From assembly GCA_947589225.1 (NCBI GenBank), contig CANQBC010000012.1:1-55339 (forward strand): a stretch of 55,339 nucleotides of DNA, written 5' to 3'. A program made the position numbers and the translations under genes. This document shows, in pieces, positions 32,626 to 39,970 of the stretch. The notes below the pieces were generated by a model. That model had not been told where the DNA came from and searched no databases. It worked only from the letters and a program-made list of their open reading frames with translations. This DNA is from an uncultured Oscillospiraceae bacterium (GTDB lineage: Bacteria > Bacillota > Clostridia > Oscillospirales > Oscillospiraceae). Numbering within the stretch: position 1 is the stretch's first letter; the number at the start of each line of letters is the position of its first letter.

Positions 32626-33378
32626 TTACTTTTTCCGCCGGCGTCTCCGGGAGGCTCCGGCCCTCATGCCGCGCTCCCAGCCGGGGACAAGATACTCGAT
32701 ATATTGATATAGGCCGTACTGCGTCCTCACCTTGGCCTCCTCCAGCGTCGTGGCGCCGCGTGGGACGCATAAGGTCTCATCGTCAGGTACCCGCGTACAC
32801 TCCGGCTTCGGCCGGATAAGGTTTTTTGACCCCGACCAAAGCCGCTGGCCCAATGAGTCCCGCTGCTCCTTGCACATATACTGAGCCAGAGTGCTGTAGT
32901 TTTTCTCCCGGTCAACCCGGAGGGTACGGATCTCCACGTTTTGGGCGTGGCCCCACAGGGAGACGATCTCCTTATAGTCGTTGCCCGTGGCGTTAAGGAC
33001 TACGTGATAGTGCCATCGGCCGTCGCCGTGCTTGTGCTCGATGGTGTACACGTAGCGGAGGCCGCAGCCCCGCCGCGCCCTCGCCCGCCGGAGCCGCCGG
33101 AAGAATCCAGTGATCAGCGCCTGGGCCTCCGCGCGAGATCCCGGCAGATGGCCATCGTCACAGGTCAACGTGACCCAGAGATCCCGGCGGGCAAAGTTGG
33201 CGGCCAGCAGGAGCCGGAGCTTTTGCCAGGCGTATTTGAGGTTGATCCTCTGCTGCGCCTGGGAGCTGAGGCGGGACTTTGCGGCCCGGACCTCCGGGGT
33301 GTCCCGCGGATTGGGGGCCGGATAGATGGTCTCCACCACCAGCGGCCCCGCCTCGATGATTTTGCGATATTTCGCCAC
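32626..33378 (-). CDS. HUH-type rolling-circle replication protein
   Basis: 250 residues. The strand LWVTLTCDDGHLPGS is motif 1-like; HKHGDGRWHYHVVLN carries the HUH-type metal motif (HYH) near residue 113; YSTLAQYMCKE near residue 160 offers the candidate nucleophile Tyr, with Lys four residues on. These are the three motifs of Rep/G2P-like endonucleases. The N-terminus is basic and helical, and the C-terminus ends in RRRRRKK. Its role in a phage that also has DnaB is unclear: nicking, transfer or a captured plasmid gene. Confidence 0.78.
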   Translation of the reverse strand: MAKYRKIIEAGPLVVETIYPAPNPRDTPEVRAAKSRLSSQAQQRINLKYAWQKLRLLLAANFARRDLWVTLTCDDGHLPGSRAEAQALITGFFRRLRRARARRGCGLRYVYTIEHKHGDGRWHYHVVLNATGNDYKEIVSLWGHAQNVEIRTLRVDREKNYSTLAQYMCKEQRDSLGQRLWSGSKNLIRPKPECTRVPDDETLCVPRGATTLEEAKVRTQYGLYQYIEYLVPGWERGMRAGASRRRRRKK

Positions 33379-33400
33379 GGCCTAATCCTCCTTATGGATC

Positions 33401-33429
33401 GGGCTGTGGTCTCAGGGACTCCCGCCTCT
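33401..33429. repeat. 29-bp direct repeat, copy B
   Basis: Partner of 32371-32399. Here the repeat sits between genes, directly after the 33430 gene's stop, and looks like a leftover 3' end of a second KTR-like gene. Confidence 0.85.
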
Positions 33430-33729
33430 CTATTTTGCTGTGTCACGGTCCACCGCGTCTCTCAGAGCGGTGCCCAAATTGGGCACACCCGCGATGGCGG
33501 AAAGAAACCCGGCAATGTCCGCGATCTGAGCAAGGCTGCCAGCCTTGACCTCGACGGACGCCGCGCCGGCGGAAAAGCGTAACTCCACAGGGCCTTCGCC
33601 GGGATAGAGCCGGAGGAGCGCGGCGAGGATGCCGTCCTGGCGCTGCGCCTCAGAGGAGGCCGGCTGCGCCGGAGGCGGGGAAGCCTGGTCTCCCTCACCT
33701 CCGGGAGCCGGATCAGGCGGCGGTGTCAT
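33430..33729 (-). CDS. Hypothetical phage protein
   Basis: 99 residues. The N-terminal 30 are Pro/Gly/Ala-rich and disordered-looking; the rest has alternating helix and strand (ILAALLRLYPGEGPVEL, SVEVKAGSLAQIADIAGF). Not recognised. One 17-bp palindrome copy lies in its codons near the C-terminus (reading GVPNLGT). Confidence 0.55.
   Translation of the reverse strand: MTPPPDPAPGGEGDQASPPPAQPASSEAQRQDGILAALLRLYPGEGPVELRFSAGAASVEVKAGSLAQIADIAGFLSAIAGVPNLGTALRDAVDRDTAK
33470..33486 (+). repeat. 17-bp palindrome copy 4 (perfect arms, AAATT centre)
   Basis: GTGCCCAAATTGGGCAC. It lies within the coding region of the 33430 gene. Confidence 0.85.
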
Positions 33730-33734
33730 CCCGT

Positions 33735-34013
33735 CTACCCCCCCTCGCTGGAAATACTTGCCTCCCGCGGCGCGGGTTCGGCGGATTCGCGGCTCCGCGC
33801 CGCGCTGTGGAGGCCCGGAGGGATCACGACAGTCACCTCCGGGCGTGTGCCGGTCTTAAGCGGGGGCAGATTTTTGCCCAGCCCGCGGCGGTATCGCCAG
33901 GCGGAGACAAGATTTCGGCCGACGCCCAGCCGCGCGGCGATCTCGGTGTCGGAGAGATTGGCGTCGTAAAGGCTTTTCGCCGCCGCCTCGTCAAAGGCCA
34001 GTGCTCTACTCAT
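33735..34013 (-). CDS. Helix-turn-helix protein
   Basis: 92 residues from ATG 34013 with AGGAGG 7 bases upstream. A homeodomain-like HTH is clear: FDEAAAKSLYDANLSDTEIAARLGVGRNLVSAWRYRRGL, residues about 7-45. The rest is a flexible Pro/Arg/Ser-rich tail. It may be a small DNA-binding regulator or a terminase-like HTH; context does not decide. Confidence 0.65.
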   Translation of the reverse strand: MSRALAFDEAAAKSLYDANLSDTEIAARLGVGRNLVSAWRYRRGLGKNLPPLKTGTRPEVTVVIPPGLHSAARSRESAEPAPREASISSEGG

Positions 34014-34230
34014 GTGCAACCCTCCTTACGATCGCGGTTATTGGCCTCCGATGCCGGGGATCCACCTCCCACGGCTCAAGGCCGGTGTCCTCGTAGTGCG
34101 CAAGCTTGATATAAGCCCGCAGGACGAGGCAATCCTCACACGCGCTTGGTCGCCCCCGGCAGAGATCCCGCTGCGCACAGGCGCATCGCGGGGCGTGGGC
34201 GGCCCAGTCGCTGTCGGTCAGTCGCTCCAT
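34006..34230 (-). CDS. Small Cys-rich hypothetical protein
   Basis: 74 residues from ATG 34230, overlapping the end of the MazG-like gene by 13 bases. It has CACAQRDLCRGRPSACEDCLVL, five or six cysteines that could bind zinc, followed by YIKLAHYEDTGLEPWEV, a phrase common in early-region phage proteins of Clostridia. Function unknown. Confidence 0.6.
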   Translation of the reverse strand: MERLTDSDWAAHAPRCACAQRDLCRGRPSACEDCLVLRAYIKLAHYEDTGLEPWEVDPRHRRPITAIVRRVAHE

Positions 34231-34886
34231 CCAGTGTCCCTCCCCACATAAGCCCCCGGCCGTACAGAGGGGAAAAGCTCCGGCTGGATCGCTGCAATCG
34301 GCTTTTCCGCCGTGGAGGGTCGCCATGTCACACAGCCGTCCCCGTCGTCCGAGGCTGGCTCAGAAGCCCAGAGCCACACGAGATCGACAGCAACGTTGTC
34401 ATCCCGGCTCACCCACTTCGCCCCCATCGCCCGCATGATAGCGATCTCCGGCTCGGTCAGCAGCGGGTGGCCGACAACAGCGTCGGGGTGACCGGCGTTG
34501 TCGGCCTCCTCCGGGGCGCGGCAGCCATCGGGAGCTTGCTCCTCCACAGAGGGGCCATCAGGCGGCCCGATGATGGCGCCAAGCGTATCATGTACGAGGA
34601 TACTGATTGCCACAGCCGCCACCTGGGCCGCCTCAGCCCGCATACGGTCGCGATCCCCGCGGCCAAAAGTAAGCTCGTTAAGCTCCTTTGCCAGCTCGCC
34701 CATCTCCTCGGCGAGGATGGACGACCACTCGCAGTATGTGTTGTGCTGGGGAAACCCCCATTTTTTGCCCCGGGCGTCACGTTCATGATCAACCGCGCTG
34801 CAAGCTGCGGCAGTCGCCTGAACCTTATCCCACTCCGAGCCGCTCCGAACCAACCCAGGGTACAGTCCACATCTTCCTCCTGGCAT
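34218..34886 (-). CDS. MazG-like nucleotide pyrophosphohydrolase with extra C-terminal domain
   Basis: 222 residues from ATG 34886 (AGGAGG 8 bases upstream). Residues about 45-110 look MazG-like: EWSSILAEEMGELAKELNEL and a later acidic EAAQ helix for magnesium. The C-terminal 90 residues hold LTEPEIAIMRAMGAKWVSRD and PELFPSVRPGAYV, which recur in the next gene upstream. Phage MazG-like enzymes may alter nucleotide or alarmone pools; the exact substrate is unknown. Confidence 0.68.
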   Translation of the reverse strand: MPGGRCGLYPGLVRSGSEWDKVQATAAACSAVDHERDARGKKWGFPQHNTYCEWSSILAEEMGELAKELNELTFGRGDRDRMRAEAAQVAAVAISILVHDTLGAIIGPPDGPSVEEQAPDGCRAPEEADNAGHPDAVVGHPLLTEPEIAIMRAMGAKWVSRDDNVAVDLVWLWASEPASDDGDGCVTWRPSTAEKPIAAIQPELFPSVRPGAYVGRDTGWSD

Positions 34887-34887
34887 T

Positions 34888-35343
34888 TTAAATACCTCCT
34901 TCAAAAATTTTTTGGTCCTCCACGCAAATGCACTCGCCAGGGTGGACGTGGGGGAAAAGGCTACCGGCAATTCGCCCAAGAACGACACTGTCGCCGTTCC
35001 CGAAAAAGAAGGTGTTATTGTAATTAGGCTTTTCGTCCCACAGCTCCACGATGCCATCATCACCGTTATCGTCTGTGTCCCTGCTCACCCATATGGCCCC
35101 CACGGCCTTCATAATGGCGATTTCCGGCTCGGAGAGAACTGGGGCATACCGGTGCTCTATGAACCTCGGATTGTTGATGACGGCGGTCAAAAACCGCTCA
35201 TTGTCCCCCCGCTCCCATTTGCCGCTGCGCAATATCTCGCGGATCCCGTTGTGGACCCGGCAGACAGCCGACATGGCCTCAAACACCTCATCGTCGTCAA
35301 CCCCCAGCACCTCCGCCAGGTGGGATTTACCCTTCTCCGCCAT
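34888..35343 (-). CDS. Hypothetical protein sharing a domain with its neighbour
   Basis: 151 residues, start ATG 35343. The N-terminus (residues 1-60) is helical and unrecognised. Residues 70-145 contain LSEPEIAIMKAVGAIWVSRD and GSLFPHVHPGECI, matching the C-terminal domain of the MazG-like protein. The pair look like a duplication of one domain in adjacent genes. It overlaps the next gene by 17 bases. Confidence 0.6.
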   Translation of the reverse strand: MAEKGKSHLAEVLGVDDDEVFEAMSAVCRVHNGIREILRSGKWERGDNERFLTAVINNPRFIEHRYAPVLSEPEIAIMKAVGAIWVSRDTDDNGDDGIVELWDEKPNYNNTFFFGNGDSVVLGRIAGSLFPHVHPGECICVEDQKIFEGGI

Positions 35344-35806
35344 TTTGATTGCCCTCCTTCAAAATTTTTAAGCCCTCCAACATTTTCGCCGGCGGGAGTC
35401 CGGCCCAACGCATTGCGTCCGCTATCTCTCTGGGGGACGACATGGTGGTTTCGATTTTCCAGACGTCCCCCTCTCGCCAGAACGTGAACGACTGGCCGGG
35501 GCGCAGCCGCTCGAAGTCCTCCGGGAAACGGGCAAAGCCGTTTTGTTTTGCGGCTTTGCCGGGCTTATCGTTGATGACGCACACGGACTCCGCCAGGTCA
35601 TCCAGCCTCGTTACGCCGAAAATTATCTTACCGGTCTCCTTTCCCATCGGGCAGTCCTTGATTTCCGTTACCCACTTTCCTTTGTAAGGCTCATGATAGC
35701 ACCCGAGAAACGACCACCCCGCCGCAGTAACACCACGGCCGTACTCGCACCCCTTGCAGCGTCCATCCATAAGCTTTTTGTGAAAGTCCTCATCGTCTTT
35801 CAACAT
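35327..35806 (-). CDS. Hypothetical phage protein with Cys motif
   Basis: 159 residues, ATG 35806 with AGGAGG upstream. Cysteines in RCKGCEYGRG, LGCYHEPY and KDCPMG could form a zinc site. A helical end (SPREIADAMRWAGLPPAKML) follows. Early-region hypothetical, not recognised. Confidence 0.58.
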   Translation of the reverse strand: MLKDDEDFHKKLMDGRCKGCEYGRGVTAAGWSFLGCYHEPYKGKWVTEIKDCPMGKETGKIIFGVTRLDDLAESVCVINDKPGKAAKQNGFARFPEDFERLRPGQSFTFWREGDVWKIETTMSSPREIADAMRWAGLPPAKMLEGLKILKEGNQNGGEG

Positions 35807-35961
35807 ACCCCGTCCTCCTTTGGCGGGAACGCTTCATTCCCATGCTCCCGCCTCTCCTTTCAATCGTTTATTTTAATCGTCAGTTATCTACTCGGCGCAT
35901 ATTACGATGCGACAGCTCAAATACTACCTGTAAGCCATAGAACCGACAGGAGGTAATGACT

Positions 35962-36135
35962 ATGAAAACTTATCCCGACTTATTTGCTCTGCTTCGGAGC
36001 GAGCCGAAGGCGAAGCAATATTTTGACACGCTCCCTGATTATGTCAGGGATCAGATCAGCACGCGGGCGGACGGTGTCAACTCCTTTGCGAGTCTGAAGG
36101 ACTACGCGCAAAATCTTACCCGCGGCGACGGCTGA
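35962..36135 (+). CDS. Small hypothetical protein, moron-like cassette gene 1
   Basis: 57 residues on the strand opposite to the whole early region, with AGGAGGTAA 6 bases upstream. The sequence MKTYPDLFALLRSEPKAK then YFDTLPDYVRDQIS is a conserved-looking short helical protein. I believe similar short ORFs occur in Clostridia chromosomes, but no function is known to me. It starts a three-gene cassette with its own terminator. Confidence 0.65.
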   Translation: MKTYPDLFALLRSEPKAKQYFDTLPDYVRDQISTRADGVNSFASLKDYAQNLTRGDG

Positions 36136-36154
36136 CACAGTTAGAGGTGTTTTT

Positions 36155-36322
36155 ATGAACAAACGGAAGGATCTTGAAATCCCCATTCAGCCGGGAATTT
36201 ATCCCGTTATTGACAATGACCTTGCCCGCGACAACATTGAGAACGACATCCCCGCCGCCGACCTTGAGGATCTCCGGGCCGTTCCCCACCGGGAATCCGG
36301 CGATACACCGTTCCGGAGGTGA
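36155..36322 (+). CDS. Small hypothetical protein, moron-like cassette gene 2
   Basis: 55 residues starting at ATG 36155 after TTAGAGGTG. Acidic, with PIQPGIYPVIDNDLARDNIEN and a short helix; no known domain. Nineteen bases separate it from gene 1. Confidence 0.6.
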   Translation: MNKRKDLEIPIQPGIYPVIDNDLARDNIENDIPAADLEDLRAVPHRESGDTPFRR

Positions 36323-36327
36323 TCGCC

Positions 36328-36459
36328 GTGGCGAAGAAGGGTATGAAACGTCCGGAATGGACGCATATCAAACCGAGGAATGAGGTTCCTCCGGTCCCCG
36401 AGCTTCAGGGCAAAGCCAAGAGTACAAAAGAGAAGGCCAAACCCATTACGGAGAAGTGA
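36328..36459 (+). CDS. Small basic protein, moron-like cassette gene 3
   Basis: 43 residues from GTG 36328, with GGAGGTGA 6-7 bases upstream. Basic and probably unfolded alone (GMKRPEWTHIKPRNEV, then a Lys-rich tail). It is followed within 10 bases by a terminator. Confidence 0.58.
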   Translation: MAKKGMKRPEWTHIKPRNEVPPVPELQGKAKSTKEKAKPITEK

Positions 36460-36467
36460 CTGCCCCC

Positions 36468-36491
36468 GCCGCCCAAAAGGGCGGCTTTTTT
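36468..36491 (+). terminator. Intrinsic terminator of the plus-strand cassette
   Basis: A 7-bp stem (36468-36474 with 36479-36485), AAAA loop, then six T. It closes the three small rightward genes. Confidence 0.9.
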
Positions 36492-36566
36492 CCTGGTCAT
36501 ACTTCCACCGCCTCCTTCGCTTTGTCCAGGAATACCCTCAGTGCCCGTGTGAGTCTGTCCGCGTCC

Positions 36567-37355
36567 TCATTTTTCCGCCTCCTCCGGCCACCTATCTGGC
36601 TTGCCCGTCCGCTCGAACTCGATGACCCACACCCAGGGATTTCCTATGACGAGCCAGGGCAGGCCCCGGTATGTCTTTGTTTCCCGGATATCCTCCCACG
36701 GGTAGCTTTCGTACCTGACCACCTTGCCGTGTTCCCTTACGGGCATCGGCTTGGCATAGAGGCGGTTCCAGAGATCGGAATACTCTCCTCGGACTTCGTC
36801 AAGTATCCCGCAGTCCCCGCCGTATAAGTTGGAGCCATCTTCGTCAAAAGTATCGACACAACACGGATTTCCGTATGTTTCGATGCAATCGCGGCAGTCG
36901 TTGCCTATGTCCATCCCCTCCGCCAGAAGTTCAAAAATCGGGCTTATGGGTGCGAAGAAGCTTTCCTGCAACTTTTCCGCTCTCACACTTTTGACCCGGT
37001 GAAAAATCCGCGCGGCCTCCTTCGGCATATGGATGGAGGGGAACCAGCCCTTCAGCTCAAGGTCGTCGTATGTAGCCCGGTATTCATATCCGAAATTGCT
37101 TTTGTACCACGTCTCCCGGACGTAGAGAATATCGCCGGGCTTGCAGGGTGGCCGTTTGAACTCCTTGCAGTACCATTCGACCACGCTTTGGGGCGGGTTA
37201 TCAGGATTCATCCCCTCGGCCCATCGACCGCCAAAGCAGGCGGCTTTGTACACATCGTTGACCGTGTATTTTATCACCCGCCGCGTCGCCGACTTCCGCT
37301 CCTCCAGGATGGCCCGGACCATGTCGGTGTTGAACAAAATAGGAAGGATCCTCAT
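36567..37355 (-). CDS. ASCH-like phage protein
   Basis: 262 residues from ATG 37355, overlapping the parB stop (ATGA). The opening RILPILFNTDMVRAILEERKS and the CKPGDILYVRETWY phrase mark the phage ASCH/PUA-like group; a WLVIGNPWVWVIEFER strand closes the fold. The middle has cysteines (DCRDCIETYGNPCCVD). ASCH domains probably bind RNA or modified bases; function in phages is not established. Confidence 0.75.
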   Translation of the reverse strand: MRILPILFNTDMVRAILEERKSATRRVIKYTVNDVYKAACFGGRWAEGMNPDNPPQSVVEWYCKEFKRPPCKPGDILYVRETWYKSNFGYEYRATYDDLELKGWFPSIHMPKEAARIFHRVKSVRAEKLQESFFAPISPIFELLAEGMDIGNDCRDCIETYGNPCCVDTFDEDGSNLYGGDCGILDEVRGEYSDLWNRLYAKPMPVREHGKVVRYESYPWEDIRETKTYRGLPWLVIGNPWVWVIEFERTGKPDRWPEEAEK

Positions 37356-38809
37356 TTCCCCACCTCCGGCGTTTTGGGGATTGGGTACCAGCCCACGCAG
37401 GGGGCCTCGATAACGGCCCCGTGGGGGAAAGTCCACCGCTCGCCTGTCCAATCGGCGATCTTCAGCAGGGGGGGCAGGCCGCCGCCCCTGGCAAACAGAG
37501 CCACGGCGGACACAGGGGCAGCAGGATCGCGGCCGGTGATGTATTCGCTGGGCGCCGGCGCCGTCGGGTGCAGATCGTCCGTCACCCCCAGCAGATAATC
37601 GGCGGAGCATTTAAGAACCTTCGCCGCATCAAGGGCCAGGCGCAGGGACTTCGGGGACAGCTGCGGCTCGGCAAAATATCGATGCCACCCCTTGGCAAAA
37701 TCGCCCTCGGCCCATCGCCGCAGGTTTTTGACAGTGATCTGGCCGAACCACTCCCACGGGATGGACGTAGCGTCCGAAAGCCCCGCCGCCTCCGCGGCCC
37801 TCAGGATCCGCCGCGCATTGGAGACGGTGAGACGCTGGGCCTTCGCGGTTCGAGCCTGCTCCTTCTGATCCGCTTTGGCGGTGGCCTCATCCTTCCGGGC
37901 CTTCCGGGCCGTTTTGGCCCTGGCGCACATACGGTCACAGCAATAATAATCGCATTTCGCACCATCTTGGCACTCAAGGCAGCACTTAGATCCGTCGCAG
38001 TTTCTGCTGGGGTGCTTACCGGCAACCAGGACGAAGGTGTCAGCGTGGGTGCAGGTCTTGCCGTCCGGGCATATAAGCGTCGGTGCCCACGTGGCCCCAT
38101 TCTCCGCCTGTACCCGGATCGCCGCCAGGGTGTTGGCGGAGGGGAGCTGTTTAAACTTGCTGATCCGTTGCTGGAGGGCAGCGGGCATCCGGGCCAGCTC
38201 GTAGGCCGGGGCCTCATCCAGATCGCCGGCTTGCCATTTGTCCAAAAGCGTCGGCTCAAGATGATCCTTAATGACCTTAAGCCGCGCAAGCTTGGATTTG
38301 CTGGTCTGCACCGCCTGGGCAACATGATCACGCATCCTGCCGGGGAACTCCACGCCCTCCTCCTTGAGCTGATACAGGAGGGCGGTCACCCGGTCCGCCT
38401 GGTCGGCAAGCTCCGCGCTCGTAAGCTTGCGGGTGCTGGAGTTGGCAAAGATAAGCCTCAGCTCCTGCATGGCCGCAGACTCCTGAGTGGCGTCCACAAT
38501 ACAGGGGATCGCCCGGAGATTGTCCCGGCCGTCCTCCACCAGCATCCGGATCGCCGCCCGTCTGCGGTGGCCGCTGACGATGATGTAATAGCCGGGGTAG
38601 TCCGGATTGGGCCGCACCCTCAAAGGCTGCTGGAGGCCCACCAGCTCGATGTTCTCCGCCAGCCCGTCAAGATCTGAGAGGCTGTAAAAGTTTTTCGGGT
38701 CGTCGCCCAGGCGGGCGATGTCTATGTACTCGATCCTCTCCTGCCCGGTGTCCATTTTGGGCACGGCCTTGAGATACGAGGCCAGGTCAAAGCCTTTTTC
38801 CTCAGCCAT
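37352..38809 (-). CDS. parB: ParB-family partition protein with long Cys-rich C-terminal half
   Basis: 485 residues. Residues about 25-110 form the ParB N-terminal CTPase fold (IEYIDIARLGDDPKNFY, GLQQPLRVRPN, and the key GHRRRAAIRML box). A central HTH region follows (RMRDHVAQAVQTSKSKLARL, about 155-185). The second half is unusual: about eleven cysteines in residues 255-310 (CPDGKTC, NCDGSKCCLECQDG, CDYYCCDRMC), then a basic coiled region and an HTH-like end. It overlaps parA by 8 bases. In known systems ParB loads at parS and ParA segregates the loaded DNA. A 17-bp palindrome lies in its first codons. Confidence 0.85.
   Translation of the reverse strand: MAEEKGFDLASYLKAVPKMDTGQERIEYIDIARLGDDPKNFYSLSDLDGLAENIELVGLQQPLRVRPNPDYPGYYIIVSGHRRRAAIRMLVEDGRDNLRAIPCIVDATQESAAMQELRLIFANSSTRKLTSAELADQADRVTALLYQLKEEGVEFPGRMRDHVAQAVQTSKSKLARLKVIKDHLEPTLLDKWQAGDLDEAPAYELARMPAALQQRISKFKQLPSANTLAAIRVQAENGATWAPTLICPDGKTCTHADTFVLVAGKHPSRNCDGSKCCLECQDGAKCDYYCCDRMCARAKTARKARKDEATAKADQKEQARTAKAQRLTVSNARRILRAAEAAGLSDATSIPWEWFGQITVKNLRRWAEGDFAKGWHRYFAEPQLSPKSLRLALDAAKVLKCSADYLLGVTDDLHPTAPAPSEYITGRDPAAPVSAVALFARGGGLPPLLKIADWTGERWTFPHGAVIEAPCVGWYPIPKTPEVGK
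38748..38764 (-). repeat. 17-bp palindrome copy 5, inside parB (one mismatch)
   Basis: GTGTCCATTTTGGGCAC on the plus strand, identical to copy 3. The minus strand here encodes AVPKMDT near residue 16-22 of ParB. Its position beside parAB supports a partition-site reading. Confidence 0.85.
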
Positions 38810-39572
38810 CGGATGCGCCCCCTCTCAAGAGCTGCCGGACAAAGGCCCGGTAGTCCACCGCCGCGGCGCTCCGGGGGCTTGACTCGATGAGAGGTCGCTG
38901 GGCGTAGGTCATGTCGTCCACTTTGTCGGTGCGGCGAATGTGATGGAGCACAGGGAGATCATAGAGCAGCAGGGTTCTCTCCGCTTGTATGGTACGGGCG
39001 CATGGGTACCACATCGTAGGCAGGCAGCCCAGGAGCCGGAGCGCCGGGTTGATGGCCCTCATGTTGTCGATCTGGCACAGGAGATTGGTCATCCCCCGCA
39101 GGGAGAAAGCGTCCAGTTTTATGGGGATCAACACCTCGTTTGCCGCCAGCAGCGCCGCGGCACTGGCCGCGGAAAAGGCCGGCGGGCAGTCGATAAGGCA
39201 AAAGTCGTATTGGCCCAGACGTTCAAACCCGCTTACCAGCTCTTGCAGATGCGAGACTCGGACGTCGCTTGTCTCCACCTTGGTCAAGTCAAGGTCCATA
39301 AGCTCCTCACTGCCGGGGAGGAGGTCAACGTTGTCGAGCTTAGTCGGCACGACGTACCGCTTGATGCGGATGTCCTCATCCCGGAGCAGATCCGCCAGGG
39401 TCCCCGACTGCAAGTCGTCATCGGCGAGAAACTCCGTGGCATTGCATTGACTGTCCGCGTCGACCACGAGCACCCTTTTCTCGTGGTCGCGGGCCAGGAT
39501 CGCCGCCACGTTGACCGTCGTGGTGGTCTTGGCGACCCCGCCCTTAAGATTCATAAGTGCGATTGTTCTCAT
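38802..39572 (-). CDS. parA: ParA-family partition ATPase
   Basis: 256 residues. The deviant Walker A KGGVAKTTTTVN (residues about 10-20), Walker A' VLVVDADSQCN and Walker B FCLIDCPPA are all present. There is no N-terminal HTH, so this is the Soj-like short type. It uses ATP-dependent nonspecific DNA binding to move ParB-loaded DNA. The parA-parB pair in a prophage suggests that it can, or once could, persist as an extrachromosomal element. Confidence 0.9.
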   Translation of the reverse strand: MRTIALMNLKGGVAKTTTTVNVAAILARDHEKRVLVVDADSQCNATEFLADDDLQSGTLADLLRDEDIRIKRYVVPTKLDNVDLLPGSEELMDLDLTKVETSDVRVSHLQELVSGFERLGQYDFCLIDCPPAFSAASAAALLAANEVLIPIKLDAFSLRGMTNLLCQIDNMRAINPALRLLGCLPTMWYPCARTIQAERTLLLYDLPVLHHIRRTDKVDDMTYAQRPLIESSPRSAAAVDYRAFVRQLLRGGASDG

Positions 39573-39592
39573 GGTTGGTCTCCTTTTTTTGA

Positions 39593-39799
39593 TTAATCAG
39601 TTGCGCTAAATTTAAAGCATTCGCGGAAACTGCGCCGCAGGGTACCCTCTCCCACCGACGCCTCCACCGTGTAGTGGCGGTGCGCCTGATTGACGGAGAT
39701 CACCGTCCCGGTGACAGGGTCGTGGAGCCGCTCGTGTGCGTCGTCCGTCATCCCTCCCGGTACAAACCTAACCTTGTCGCCAATCTGCACCACAGACAT
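39593..39799 (-). CDS. Small hypothetical protein, SH3-like
   Basis: 68 residues. Begins SVVQIGDKVRFVPGG, then DPVTGTVISVNQAHRHYTVE, a beta-barrel-like pattern as in KOW/SH3 modules. Located just before parA with a 20-base gap. Function unknown. Confidence 0.6.
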   Translation of the reverse strand: MSVVQIGDKVRFVPGGMTDDAHERLHDPVTGTVISVNQAHRHYTVEASVGEGTLRRSFRECFKFSATD

Positions 39800-39954
39800 C
39801 CCCTCCTTCCCCGGAGCGCCGCAGCGGCCTCGGTGAGCGCCTGGGCAAGCTCCGTATAATCATTGCGCTGCCACTCCGTGGGAGCCAGCCGGGCCAGGGT
39901 CTCATACCGGCGGATCTCACCTCGCAGCAGGTTAAAACAGTGTTGACTGATCAT
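39748..39954 (-). CDS. Small hypothetical protein
   Basis: 68 residues from ATG 39954. Helical, with LLRGEIRRYETLARLAPTEW and LAQALTEAAAALRGRRG. It overlaps the next gene by 52 bases in another frame, so its true end or start could differ. Not recognised. Confidence 0.5.
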   Translation of the reverse strand: MISQHCFNLLRGEIRRYETLARLAPTEWQRNDYTELAQALTEAAAALRGRRGCLWCRLATRLGLYREG

Positions 39955-39970
39955 CGTTGACCGCACCCCC

